64,000 nt of DNA from assembly GCF_001866665.1 (NCBI RefSeq), contig NZ_MLYO01000036.1, positions 124,001 through 188,000 of the forward strand, written 5' to 3'. Within the stretch, counting starts at the first letter, position 1, and each line of letters begins with the position of its first letter. This DNA is from Streptomyces monashensis (GTDB lineage: Bacteria; Actinomycetota; Actinomycetes; Streptomycetales; Streptomycetaceae). The notes below the pieces were generated by a model that was not told where the DNA came from, made no database searches, and was given only the letters and a program-made list of their open reading frames with translations. The position numbers and the translations under genes were made by a program. Positions 16,253 to 25,015 of the stretch are shown here, piece by piece.

Positions 16253-17256
16253 GCCTTCACCAGCCCCTGCCGGGCCGCACCGCCGAGCGCCAGGTAGACG
16301 TCCTCCAGGCTGGGCGTGGCGAGGGTGAAGTCGTCCAGCGCGGCGAAGGCGGCCCCGCCGGTCACGGTGGCGACGGCGGCCCGGGCCTCCTCGGGCGCGA
16401 GCCGCAGCGTCCAGCGCCGGCCGGACTCCGCCGCGCGCTCGTGCAGGGCGGCGACCTCGGGCACCTCCAGCGGCGCCCGTTCCCGCCACACCAGCTCGAC
16501 CCGCACCTCGCCGGAGACCTGTTCCTTCAGCCCGGCCGGACTGTCGCAGGCGATGACCCGGCCCCGGTCGATGACGGCGACCCGGTCCAGGACGGTCTCG
16601 GCCTCGATGACGTTGTGGGTGACGAGCAGCACGGTCGTGCCGCGCTCGGCACGCCGCCGGTCCACGGCCGCCCACACCGCGCGCCGGGCCACCGGGTCCA
16701 TGCCGGTGGTCGGCTCGTCCAGCACGAGCAGCGGGCGCTCGCCGACGAGGGCGGCGGCGAAGCAGGCGAGCCGGCGCTGCCCGCCGGACAGCTTCTTCAG
16801 CGCCCGCCCGGCGATCGGCGCGAGCCCCAGCTCCTCCAGCACGGCGTCCCGCTCGGCCCGCGCCCGCCGTACGTCGAGGCCGCGCAGGACTCCGGTGGTC
16901 TCGGCGGCGAGGGAGACGGTCAGCTCGTCCAGTGCGGAGGACTCCTGGCCGAGGTAGGCGAGCAGGCGCGCGGCGCGCTCGGGGTGTCGCACGATGTCGT
17001 GGCCGAGGATCTCGACGCTGCCGGCGTCCGGCCGCATGAGTCCGGTGAGCTGCCGTACGAGGGTGGACTTGCCGGCGCCGTTCGGCCCGAGCAGCCCGAA
17101 GACCTCACCGCGCCGGACGCCCAGCTCGACCCCGTCGGTGGCCCGCACCTCCGGGGTGCCGGGGGTGCCGCGCCGCCCCTTGACGGCCGGGTAGGTCTTG
17201 GTGAGCCCGCGCACGCGTACGACCTCGTCCTCCCGAGGGGCCTGTACGGCGCGCAT
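16249..17256 (-). CDS. ABC transporter ATP-binding protein
   Basis: A 335-residue DrrA/ABC-2-type ATPase. Walker A is GPNGAGKST (residues 57-65), the Q-loop is in YLGQESSALDELTV, the signature is LSGGQRR (156-162), Walker B LLVLDE (176-181), and the switch His is in LLVTHNVIEAE. A C-terminal extension of about 100 residues, ending SLEDVYLALGGAARQGL, is typical of the drug-exporter subfamily. It energises the permease encoded downstream. The ATG at 17256 is 35 nt after the NYN-domain gene stop. Confidence 0.95.
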   Translation of the reverse strand: MRAVQAPREDEVVRVRGLTKTYPAVKGRRGTPGTPEVRATDGVELGVRRGEVFGLLGPNGAGKSTLVRQLTGLMRPDAGSVEILGHDIVRHPERAARLLAYLGQESSALDELTVSLAAETTGVLRGLDVRRARAERDAVLEELGLAPIAGRALKKLSGGQRRLACFAAALVGERPLLVLDEPTTGMDPVARRAVWAAVDRRRAERGTTVLLVTHNVIEAETVLDRVAVIDRGRVIACDSPAGLKEQVSGEVRVELVWRERAPLEVPEVAALHERAAESGRRWTLRLAPEEARAAVATVTGGAAFAALDDFTLATPSLEDVYLALGGAARQGLVKA

Positions 17257-17291
17257 GTTCACAAGGGACGAGGGTACGGGGTCCGGGGCCT

Positions 17292-18551
17292 TTACTCGCC
17301 TTTGGGGCCAGCCACGGGGGTTCCGCCCGGGTTCAGTCCCCCGGTGGGAGCCGGTTCCGTTCCCGCGGGCACGTCGATCTCCCGCCAGAAGCCCGCCCGA
17401 ATGGCGTAACGGTCGTGCTCGTCGATCTGGTCGTCCTTGTGGGCGAGCAGCCCGAACCGGGCGGCGTAGCGCAGCAGCTCCCCGTCGATGCGGTGCGGGA
17501 CGCGCGGGTACATCTGCGACAGCTTCTGCAGGTGGCCCTGGTCGCCGAGGCGGGAGATCCAGCGCCGGGCGAAGACCTGGCCCACCTCGTACGGGTCGCC
17601 GCCGACCGTCGTGATGTCCTCCTCGCGGTCGGCCCAGCGCTGCTCGGCGGTGGTGAGCTGGGCGAGCGTCGGCATGGCGGCGGCCTCGGGCGGCTCGGAG
17701 ACCACGCCCGGGCGGTCCACCCAGCCCTTGTCGGAGGACCAGCGCAGGGTCGCGGTCGCCGGCTGCTGGGCGGGCTGGGTGCCGGGGGCGCGCAGGGCGG
17801 CGAGGTCCTTGGGGGTGGGCACGCCCTTGGGGGCGACGGCCCGCTCCTGGGGGCCGGCCCCCGTCACGGCGGCGGCCGGCGCAGCGCCCTGCTCGGCCGG
17901 GCGCTCGGCGGCGGCGGCGAGCGCGGACTCGGGCAGCGGCGCGGAGAGGATCGCGGCGATCTCGGGGCGGGGCACGGGCGGCGGGGCGCAGACGCCGGTC
18001 AGCTCCTTGGCGCGGACGGCCTGGGTGATCCAGGCCCGGTCCAGCACGCGCCGTTCGTCGGCCTCGGCGACCAGGTCCTCGGACTGGTTGTAGTCGCCGT
18101 CGGCGGCCTGGACGGCCCACAGGTGGACGGCGACGCCGTGCTCCTTGGCGGCCATCATGCCGGGCAGCAGATCGCCGTCGCCGGTGACGAGGACGACGTC
18201 GGAGCAGGCGCGGTTGCGGGCCAGCTCGGTCAGCTCGGCGTGCATGGCGGCGTCCACGCCCTTCTGCGCCCAGCGTCCGTCGCTGCGGGTGAGGGCGCCG
18301 AGCCGGACGGTGACCCGGGGCATGACGCGCAGCCGGCGGTGCTCGGGCTGGGGAACGCGGTCGGGGGCGCCGTCGAACCAGTAGATGCGCAGCAGCGGGC
18401 GTTCGGTCTCGGCCTCCGCGCGCTCGCGCAGCGCCTGGATCAGCGCGGGGTGGTCGACGGTGATCCTGGATCGCGAGGGCTCTCCGGCGAGGAGGCTGGC
18501 GGCAGCGCCCAGCAGATACCCGGCGTCCACCAGGACGATGCAGCGGTCCAC
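17292..18551 (-). CDS. NYN-domain (LabA/DUF88-like) protein with C-terminal winged-helix-like region
   Basis: A 419-residue putative RNA-processing protein. The N-terminal NYN/PIN-like nuclease fold (about residues 1-190) starts DRCIVLVDAGYLLGAA with the first acidic residue, then QKGVDAAMHAELTELA and VVLVTGDGDLLPGM with further acidic metal-binding positions. An Ala/Pro-rich linker (about 215-310) leads to a C-terminal helical domain, PYEVGQVFARRWISRLGDQGHLQKL, ending near FWREIDV, that resembles an OST-HTH/winged helix. RNA cleavage is a family inference. The GTG at 18551 follows a GAGG site by 9 nt; a GTG at 18560 is the alternative. Confidence 0.88.
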   Translation of the reverse strand: MDRCIVLVDAGYLLGAAASLLAGEPSRSRITVDHPALIQALRERAEAETERPLLRIYWFDGAPDRVPQPEHRRLRVMPRVTVRLGALTRSDGRWAQKGVDAAMHAELTELARNRACSDVVLVTGDGDLLPGMMAAKEHGVAVHLWAVQAADGDYNQSEDLVAEADERRVLDRAWITQAVRAKELTGVCAPPPVPRPEIAAILSAPLPESALAAAAERPAEQGAAPAAAVTGAGPQERAVAPKGVPTPKDLAALRAPGTQPAQQPATATLRWSSDKGWVDRPGVVSEPPEAAAMPTLAQLTTAEQRWADREEDITTVGGDPYEVGQVFARRWISRLGDQGHLQKLSQMYPRVPHRIDGELLRYAARFGLLAHKDDQIDEHDRYAIRAGFWREIDVPAGTEPAPTGGLNPGGTPVAGPKGE

Positions 18552-18698
18552 GCGACTCACCCTCTTCCCGGAGGCTTTGGTTGTGGGACTTCCTTCGAGT
18601 CTGCCCGACCACGCGGAGGTTAACGGACGGAACTGGATCTTCGGCGTGGCGTTTCGGGTGCACGCACGCCCACCCGCCCTGTCACACACGGTAATTAT

Positions 18699-18719
18699 CC
18701 GACATGCGCGCAATGTCGG
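18699..18719. promoter_or_regulatory. Inverted repeat in divergent gap 18552-18777
   Basis: CCGACAT (18699-18705), spacer GCGCGCA, ATGTCGG (18713-18719): perfect 7-bp arms. It lies between the NYN gene (minus strand) and the small plus-strand gene at 18778, next to an AT-rich TAATTA patch at 18692-18697. Position fits an operator in a divergent promoter region. No confident -35/-10 assignment is possible. Confidence 0.35.
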
Positions 18720-18777
18720 CGTATGTGAATCTGAATCCGGCCCTGGCCCCTAGATCCCCCACAGGAGGCAGATCACC

Positions 18778-18951
18778 ATGGCCAAGAACAAGAAGCAGGA
18801 CCGAGGTCAGCAGCGCGCCTCGCAGGCCGAGCGCGGGCAGGAGCAGGCCCAGAAGTCCTCGATGGAGGCGCAGGCCGAGCAGCACCTCTCCCACATCACG
18901 CCCGGGGACCTGGCGCGCAAGGGCAAGCAGAAGCGGTTCGGCCACAACTGA
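18778..18951 (+). CDS. Small basic hydrophilic protein (57 aa)
   Basis: A 57-residue protein starting MAKNKKQDRGQQRASQ and ending GKQKRFGHN. It is rich in Lys, Arg, Gln and Glu and probably largely disordered or helical, with no membrane segment. An unusually strong ribosome site (AGGAGG, 18763-18768) precedes the ATG by 9 nt, and a bidirectional hairpin terminator follows 35 nt after the stop, so it looks like a real monocistronic gene. Function unknown; its composition recalls small nucleic-acid- or ribosome-associated proteins, which is only a guess. Confidence 0.85.
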   Translation: MAKNKKQDRGQQRASQAERGQEQAQKSSMEAQAEQHLSHITPGDLARKGKQKRFGHN

Positions 18952-18986
18952 CATCTGCATAAAGGGCACTTGAGCCCAGGCACACG

Positions 18987-19021
18987 ACGAGGGGCGCACC
19001 CGCCACGGGTGCGCCCCTCGT
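18987..19021. terminator. Bidirectional hairpin terminator between small gene and dnaE
   Basis: Arms 18987-19002 and 19006-19021 are perfect reverse complements (16 bp, GC-rich) with a 3-nt loop CCA. It sits between the convergent 57-aa gene and dnaE. No strong T-tract follows, as is usual in Streptomyces. Confidence 0.85.
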
Positions 19022-19045
19022 ATGCCTCTGCGTATGCCTCTGCCG

Positions 19046-22000
19046 CTAGCCCGCCAGGCAGGACGGGCCGAGCAGCACCTTCAGGTCGCCGAAGAGCGCC
19101 GGATCGGGCTTGACCCGGTGCCGGTCCAGGCGCAGCACGGTGGTCTTGCGCGGGCCCTGGAGCTTGATCCGGACCTCGCTGTCGCCCTTGTGGTGGCTGA
19201 GGATCTCACCGAGGCGGCTGACCATGGGCGGAGTGACCCTGGTGGCCGGGATGGTGAGGATCACCGGCGCGTTGGCGCCCGCGTTGGACAGGTCGGGGAC
19301 CATCAGCTCCATGGCGACGAGCCGGGGCACGTCCTCGCGCTTGTCGAGGCGGCCCTTGACGAACACCACGGCGTCCTCGACGAGTTGGGTCGACACCAGC
19401 TGGTACGTCGCCGGGAAGAACATGCACTCGATGGAGCCGGCGAGGTCCTCGACGGTGGCGATCGCCCAGGCGTTGCCCTGCTTGGTCATCTTGCGCTGGA
19501 GGCCCGAGATGATGCCGCCGATCGTCACCACCGCGCCGTCGGCGTGCTCGCCGCCGGTCAGTTGGGCGATGCCGGCGTCGGCCTTGTCGGAGAGCACGTG
19601 CTCCAGACCGAAGAGGGGGTGGTCGGAGACGTAGAGACCGAGCATCTCCCGCTCCTGGGCGAGCAGATAGGTCTTGTCCCACTCCTCGTCGGTGAACTGC
19701 ACGTCGAGTCCGAAGCCGGGCTCGTCGCTCTCCTCCTCGCCCATTCCGCCGAAGAGGTCGAACTGGCCCTCGGCCTCCTTGCGTTTGACCGCGACCACGT
19801 TGTCGATCATCGAGTCGAAGTGCGCGGTCAGGCCCTTGCGGGTGTGCCCCAGGGAGTCGAACGCGCCCGCCTTGATCAGCGATTCCGTGGTGCGCTTGTT
19901 GCACGCGACCGCCTCGACCTTGTCGAGGTAGTCGGGGAAGGAGCCGTACTTGCCCTTGGCCTTGCGGCTCCTGATGATCGATTCCACCACGTTGGTGCCG
20001 ACGTTGCGCACGGCTTCGAGGCCGAAGAGGATCACGTCGTCGCCCTGGGCGGCGAAGTTGTGCACCGACTCGTTGACGTTCGGCGGGAGCACCTTGATGC
20101 CCATGCGGCGGCACTCGTTGAGGTAGACGGCCGACTTGTCCTTGTCGTCCTTGACCGACGTGAGCAGCCCGGCCATGTACTCGGCGGGGTGGTTCGCCTT
20201 CAGGTAGGCGGTCCAGTACGAGACCAGGCCGTACGCAGCGGAGTGCGCCTTGTTGAACGCGTATCCGGCGAAGGGGACCAGCACGTCCCACAGGGCCTGG
20301 ATGGCCTCGTCGCTGTAGCCGTTCTTGCGGGCGCCCGCCTGGAAGATGGTGAAGTTCTTCGCCAGCTCCTCGGGCTTCTTCTTGCCCATCACGCGGCGCA
20401 GGATGTCGGCCTCGCCGAGCGAGTACCCGGCGATGATCTGGGCGGCCTTCTGCACCTGCTCCTGGTAGACGATCAGGCCGTAGGTGACCGCGAGGACCTC
20501 TTCGAGGGGCTCCTCCAGCTCCTTGTGGATCGGGGTGATCTCCTGGAGCTTGTTCTTGCGGAGCGCGTAGTTCGTGTGCGAGTCCATGCCCATCGGGCCC
20601 GGACGGTAGAGCGCCGACACGGCGGAGATGTCTTCGAAGTTGTCGGGCTTCATCAGCCGCAGCAGCGAGCGCATGGGGCCGCCGTCGAACTGGAAGACGC
20701 CCAGGGTGTCGCCGCGCTGGAGGAGTTCGAAGGTCTTCGGGTCGTCGAGCGGCAGGGCCAGCAGGTCGAGGTCGATGCCCTTGTTGGACTTCACCATCTT
20801 GACGGCGTCGTCCATGATCGTCAGGTTGCGCAGGCCGAGGAAGTCCATCTTCAGCAGGCCGAGCGACTCGCACTGCGGGTAGTCCCACTGCGTGATGGTC
20901 ACGCCGTCCGTGTGCCGCACCCAGATCGGGGCGTGGTCGACGATGGGCTCGCTGGACATGATCACGCCGGCCGCGTGCACACCCATCTGCCGCACCAGGC
21001 CCTCGACGCCCTTCGCGGTGTCGATGACCTTCTTGACGTCCGGCTCGTTCTCGTACATCCCCCGGATCTCGCCCGCCTCGTTGTAGCGCGGGTGCGAGGG
21101 GTTGGTGATGCCGTCGAGGTCGATGCCCTTGCCGAGGACGTCGGCGGGCATCGCCTTGGTGAGGCGGTCGCCCATCGCGTACGGGTAGCCCAGCACGCGC
21201 GCGGAGTCCTTGATGGCGTTCTTCGCCTTGATCTTGCCGTAGGTGCCGATCATGGCCACCTTGTCGGCGCCGTACTTCTCCGTCACGTACCGGATCACCT
21301 CGACGCGCCTGCGCTCGTCGAAGTCGATGTCGACGTCGGGCATGGAGACGCGCTCGGGGTTGAGGAACCGCTCGAAGATCAGGCCGTGCGGGATCGGGTC
21401 GAGGTCGGTGATGCCCATGGCGTACGCGACGATCGAGCCGGCCGCCGAGCCTCGGCCGGGGCCGACCGCGATGCCGTTCTTCTTGGCCCACATGATGAAG
21501 TCGGCGACGACGAGGAAGTAGCCCGGGAACCCCATCTGGATGATGACGTCCATCTCGTACTCGGCCTGCTTCTGCCGGTCCTCCGGGACGCCGCCGGGGA
21601 AGCGGCGCTCCATGCCCCGGCGGACCTCCTCCTGGAACCAGGTGACCTCGGTGTAGCCGTCGGGGATGTCGAACTTCGGCATGAGGTCGCGCTTCTCGAA
21701 CATGCCGGTGGTGTCGACCATCTCGGCGACGAGGAGCGTGTTGGCGCATCCCTGCTGCCAGGCGTCCGAGGAGTCGATGGCGTACATCTCGTCCGTGGAC
21801 TTCAGGTAGTAGCCGGTGCCGTCGAACTTGAAACGGTCCGGGTCGGAGAGGTTCTTGCCGGTCTGGATGCACAGCAGGGCGTCGTGGGCGGTCGCCTCGT
21901 GCGCGTACGTGTAGTGCGAGTCGTTGGTGACCAGCGGGGGGATGCCGAGCTTCTTGCCGATCTCCAGGAGGCCGTCGCGGACCCGGTGCTCGATCTCGAT

Positions 22001-22585
22001 GCCGTGGTCCATCAGCTCCAGGAAGTAGCGGTCCTTGCCGAAGATGTCCTGGTAGTCGGCGGCGGCCTTCAGCGCCTCGTCGTACTGCCCGAGACGCAGC
22101 CGGGTCTGGAGCTCACCGGAGGGGCAGCCGGTGGAGGCGACGATGCCCTCGGACCACTGGGAGATCGTCTCCTTGTCCATCCGGGGCCACTTCTGGAGCC
22201 AGCCCTCGGCGTACGCGTCCGAGGAGAGCCGGAAGAGGTTGTGCAGGCCCGTGTTGTTCACGGCCCACATCGTCTTGTGGGTGTAACCGCCGGAACCCGA
22301 GACGTCGTCCCGCTTCTGGTGGGGCTGGCCCCACTGGATCTTGCGCTTGTTGCGCCGGGACTCGGGGGCGACATACGCCTCGATCCCGATGATCGGGGTG
22401 ACTCCGGCCTTCTTCGCGGAGTGGAAGAAGTCGTACGCCCCGTGGAGGTTGCCGTGGTCGGACATGGCGATGTGCGTCATGCCCATCTCGTTGCAGGCGT
22501 TGAACATGTCCTTGAGCCGCGCGGCACCGTCCAGCAGCGAGTACTGGGTGTGGACGTGCAGGTGCGTGAAGGGCGGCTTTGACAC
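19046..22585 (-). CDS. dnaE: DNA polymerase III alpha subunit
   Basis: The 1179-residue replicative polymerase. It starts SKPPFTHLHVHTQYSLLDG, the PHP domain with metal-type histidines (HLHVHT, SDHGNLHG). The catalytic palm carries GRGSAAGSIVAYAMGITDLDP and PDVDIDFDERRR with the active-site aspartates. A fingers region (MGKKKPEELAK) is followed by an HhH/OB-fold region with VTIGGIISGLQRKMTKQG. The GTG at 22585 follows a GGAGG site by 7 nt, which sets the start; longer in-frame readings upstream have no support. It is monocistronic, bounded by the terminator at 18987-19021 and divergent from the DUF2252 gene. Confidence 0.97.
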   Translation of the reverse strand: MSKPPFTHLHVHTQYSLLDGAARLKDMFNACNEMGMTHIAMSDHGNLHGAYDFFHSAKKAGVTPIIGIEAYVAPESRRNKRKIQWGQPHQKRDDVSGSGGYTHKTMWAVNNTGLHNLFRLSSDAYAEGWLQKWPRMDKETISQWSEGIVASTGCPSGELQTRLRLGQYDEALKAAADYQDIFGKDRYFLELMDHGIEIEHRVRDGLLEIGKKLGIPPLVTNDSHYTYAHEATAHDALLCIQTGKNLSDPDRFKFDGTGYYLKSTDEMYAIDSSDAWQQGCANTLLVAEMVDTTGMFEKRDLMPKFDIPDGYTEVTWFQEEVRRGMERRFPGGVPEDRQKQAEYEMDVIIQMGFPGYFLVVADFIMWAKKNGIAVGPGRGSAAGSIVAYAMGITDLDPIPHGLIFERFLNPERVSMPDVDIDFDERRRVEVIRYVTEKYGADKVAMIGTYGKIKAKNAIKDSARVLGYPYAMGDRLTKAMPADVLGKGIDLDGITNPSHPRYNEAGEIRGMYENEPDVKKVIDTAKGVEGLVRQMGVHAAGVIMSSEPIVDHAPIWVRHTDGVTITQWDYPQCESLGLLKMDFLGLRNLTIMDDAVKMVKSNKGIDLDLLALPLDDPKTFELLQRGDTLGVFQFDGGPMRSLLRLMKPDNFEDISAVSALYRPGPMGMDSHTNYALRKNKLQEITPIHKELEEPLEEVLAVTYGLIVYQEQVQKAAQIIAGYSLGEADILRRVMGKKKPEELAKNFTIFQAGARKNGYSDEAIQALWDVLVPFAGYAFNKAHSAAYGLVSYWTAYLKANHPAEYMAGLLTSVKDDKDKSAVYLNECRRMGIKVLPPNVNESVHNFAAQGDDVILFGLEAVRNVGTNVVESIIRSRKAKGKYGSFPDYLDKVEAVACNKRTTESLIKAGAFDSLGHTRKGLTAHFDSMIDNVVAVKRKEAEGQFDLFGGMGEEESDEPGFGLDVQFTDEEWDKTYLLAQEREMLGLYVSDHPLFGLEHVLSDKADAGIAQLTGGEHADGAVVTIGGIISGLQRKMTKQGNAWAIATVEDLAGSIECMFFPATYQLVSTQLVEDAVVFVKGRLDKREDVPRLVAMELMVPDLSNAGANAPVILTIPATRVTPPMVSRLGEILSHHKGDSEVRIKLQGPRKTTVLRLDRHRVKPDPALFGDLKVLLGPSCLAG

Positions 22586-22733
22586 GGTATGGCCTCCAAC
22601 GGAAACGCTCGGCATGGGGCGGACGGAGAGTTCTGGGGTCAGCGGGAAGTCTATGCCTCGCCACTGACACCTGAAGTACTTCTGCGGCGCGCAGCGCCTC
22701 GATGAGGGGCGGTGGTCGCGAGACGGATGGGCC

Positions 22734-22759
22734 GTTCCGTGCGTACCTTCGGACGGAAC
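22734..22759. promoter_or_regulatory. Inverted repeat in dnaE / DUF2252 divergent gap
   Basis: GTTCCGT (22734-22740) and ACGGAAC (22753-22759) are perfect 7-bp arms with a 12-nt spacer. They lie in the 255-nt gap between dnaE (minus) and the gene at 22841 (plus). This may be an operator or a mRNA hairpin; no regulator is identified. Confidence 0.3.
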
Positions 22760-22791
22760 CGGGCACTCCCCCGTGGCGTCGCCCGTTGGAG

Positions 22792-22810
22792 ACGACAGAG
22801 ACGCTGTCGT
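22792..22810. promoter_or_regulatory. Second inverted repeat, just upstream of the DUF2252 gene
   Basis: ACGACAG (22792-22798), spacer AGACG, CTGTCGT (22804-22810): perfect 7-bp arms. It ends about 15 nt before the AGGAGG ribosome site of the gene at 22841, so it could be an operator or a 5'-UTR hairpin affecting translation. Confidence 0.35.
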
Positions 22811-22840
22811 ACAGGCACTTGCACCAGGAGGCACCCCGCG

Positions 22841-24166
22841 ATGTCGGTCCACCGGCTCAACGACGAGCAGCGCGGCGAGGAGATCCTCGCCGTCTTCGAC
22901 ACCGCCTTCGGCCGGCTCCTGGCCGCCGACCCGGCCGCGTTCCGGGTGAAGTTCCGGAAGATGGCGGCCTCGGCGTTCGCGTTCTACCGGGGCACGGCGT
23001 GCCTCTTCTACCACGACCTGGACGCGGACAAGCGCGGTGGTCCGTTCCTGGACGACCGCACCTCGCGCGTGTGGATCCACGGCGACCTGCACGCGGAGAA
23101 CTTCGGCACGTACATGGACGCGGGCGGCCGCCTGGTCTTCAACGTCAACGACTTCGACGAGGCCTACGTCGGCCCCTTCACCTGGGACCTGAAGCGCTTC
23201 TCGGCCTCGATCGCCCTGATCGGGTACGCGAAGGCACTCGGTGACGAGCAGATCACCGAGCTGGTGCGGATCTACGCGGGCGCGTACCGCGAGCGCATCC
23301 ACGCCCTGGCCACAGGCGCCAAGAGCGACGAGGTGCCGCCGTTCACACTGGACACGGCGGAGGGGCCGCTCCTCGACGCGCTGCGTGAGGCCCGCTCGCT
23401 GACCCGCTTCGGGCTGCTGGAGTCGATGACCGAGATCCGCGACTTCGAGCGCCGCTTCGCGCCGGACGGCGGCTCGATCGAGCTGGACGCCGCGACCCGC
23501 TACAAGGTCCTGGCCGCCTTCGACGGCTATCTGGAGACCCTGCCGGACGCCTCGCTGGCCCGGCCCGACTCCTACCGGGTCAAGGACGTCGTGGGCCGCC
23601 GGGGCATCGGCATAGGGTCGGCCGGCCTGCCGTCGTACAACATCCTGCTGGAGGGCCACAGCGACGCCCTGGAGAACGACGTCGTGATCTACGTCAAGCA
23701 GGCCCAGACCCCGGCCGTCTCCCGGCACATCACGGATCCGGCCGTCGCGGGCTACTTCCAGCACGAGGGCCACCGCACGGTGATCTCCCAGCGCGCGCTC
23801 CAGGCGCACGCCGACCCGTGGCTGGGCTGGACCGAGCTGGACGGCGCGGGCCAGCTGGTCGCCGAGGTCTCGCCGTACGCCGTCGACCTGGACTGGAGCG
23901 ACATCGACGACCCGGAGGAGATCGCCCAGGTGGTCGCCGACCTGGGCCGGGCCACGGCGGCGATGCACGCGGCGGCGGACGACCAGTCCGGCGAGTCCCT
24001 GGTGCCGTTCTCCACCGAGCGGGCCATCGACGCGGCGCTCGCGGCCGACGAGGAGGGCTTCGCGCCCCTGCTGGTGGACTTCGCGCACAGCTACGGCGCA
24101 CGCGCGCGCGGCGACCACCAGATCTTCGTCGACCTGTTCCGCAACGGCCGCATTCCGGGGCTGTAA
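22841..24166 (+). CDS. DUF2252 protein, kinase-like fold
   Basis: A 441-residue protein of the DUF2252 family. It carries a phosphotransferase-like catalytic loop: WIHGDLHAENFGTY (about residues 80-93), the same pattern as HGDLHxxN in aminoglycoside and choline kinases, and then VFNVNDFDEAYVGPFTWDLKR with the DFD metal-binding motif. A kinase-type activity on a small molecule is a family inference; the substrate is unknown. The ATG at 22841 has an AGGAGG site 11 nt upstream. No membrane segment. Confidence 0.88.
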   Translation: MSVHRLNDEQRGEEILAVFDTAFGRLLAADPAAFRVKFRKMAASAFAFYRGTACLFYHDLDADKRGGPFLDDRTSRVWIHGDLHAENFGTYMDAGGRLVFNVNDFDEAYVGPFTWDLKRFSASIALIGYAKALGDEQITELVRIYAGAYRERIHALATGAKSDEVPPFTLDTAEGPLLDALREARSLTRFGLLESMTEIRDFERRFAPDGGSIELDAATRYKVLAAFDGYLETLPDASLARPDSYRVKDVVGRRGIGIGSAGLPSYNILLEGHSDALENDVVIYVKQAQTPAVSRHITDPAVAGYFQHEGHRTVISQRALQAHADPWLGWTELDGAGQLVAEVSPYAVDLDWSDIDDPEEIAQVVADLGRATAAMHAAADDQSGESLVPFSTERAIDAALAADEEGFAPLLVDFAHSYGARARGDHQIFVDLFRNGRIPGL

Positions 24167-24234
24167 CCTTCGCGCACTCACAGGCACTCTTTAGGGGTCC
24201 CTTACTCACGTACGTGACAGACTCTTCAATCGCT

Positions 24235-24924
24235 ATGGACATATCCGGGACCCAGCTCAGAGCCGTGCGCGCGGCGCTGTTCACGGCCTTCGTCGTGACG
24301 CTCAGCACCGCGTCGCACGTGCTGCTGTCCCAGGCCCCGCTGCCGGCGGGGACGGTGCTGGCGGTCTGCGCCGGCGTCTTCGCCGCCGCGTACGCGCTCG
24401 CGGGCCGCGAGCGCGGCTTCGGCCGCATCGCGGTCCTGCTGATCCCGCTGGAGCTGACCGCCGACACGGTGTTCACCACGGGCCAGCACGCCTGCTACGG
24501 CCGGGCCGGCGGCCCGGTCGCGGGCCCGCTGCGCGCCTTCGGCTTCGACGTGCTGTGCCAGGGCGGTGCCGTCGGCACCCCGCTGGCCCGGATGACCGGC
24601 GCCCACGGCCGCCCCGACGCGCTGTTCGCGCACGCCAGCCCCGCGGCCGCGTGGCTGCTGCTCGCCGCGCACGTCGGCGTGGGGCTGCTCGCCGCCGCCT
24701 GGCTGCGCCGGGGCGAGCGGGCGCTGGTGCAGCTGCTGCGCGCGGTCACCGCCACCACCTTCCGGCCGCTGCTGCTGGCGGTGGCCTCCGCCACCGTACG
24801 GCCGGCCCCGGCCCGCCGGCTGCCACGGCCGGCTCCCCGTCCGGTCGCGGCCCGCGACCGGCTTCTCGTGCACTCCCTGGGACGGCGTGGACCGCCGTGC
24901 CCGCCCGCCTTCGCCATCGCCTGA
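24235..24924 (+). CDS. Hypothetical membrane protein
   Basis: A 229-residue protein that I do not recognise. It has hydrophobic helices at about residues 10-30 (AALFTAFVVTLSTASHVLL), 38-56 (GTVLAVCAGVFAAAYALAG), 62-78 (GRIAVLLIPLELTADTVF) and 136-156 (AAAWLLLAAHVGVGLLAAAWL). A hydrophilic Arg/Pro-rich C-terminus follows. The ATG at 24235 lacks a clear ribosome site and the gene may be leaderless. It ends about 90 nt before the DsbA-like gene; an extracytoplasmic or metal-handling role could be suspected from that neighbour, but nothing in the sequence proves it. Confidence 0.7.
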   Translation: MDISGTQLRAVRAALFTAFVVTLSTASHVLLSQAPLPAGTVLAVCAGVFAAAYALAGRERGFGRIAVLLIPLELTADTVFTTGQHACYGRAGGPVAGPLRAFGFDVLCQGGAVGTPLARMTGAHGRPDALFAHASPAAAWLLLAAHVGVGLLAAAWLRRGERALVQLLRAVTATTFRPLLLAVASATVRPAPARRLPRPAPRPVAARDRLLVHSLGRRGPPCPPAFAIA

Positions 24925-25015
24925 CCGGCCGGTGCGCGGCGGCGTCCGAGCACACCCAGTCCCCCACACGTATTCCGCGTACGGCATGTGCGCGTCCCAC
25001 AGGGAGATCACCACT

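Noticed and set aside
19022..22582. A 1186-codon plus-strand ORF
   Set aside because: It is the mirror of dnaE in high-GC DNA, with an Asp/Glu/Val/His/Leu-biased shadow composition and no domain.
19046..24187. A 1713-codon minus-strand ORF covering dnaE and further upstream
   Set aside because: The part beyond 22585 is antisense to the DUF2252 gene. The dnaE start is fixed by GGAGG before GTG 22585 and by the PHP-domain N-terminus.
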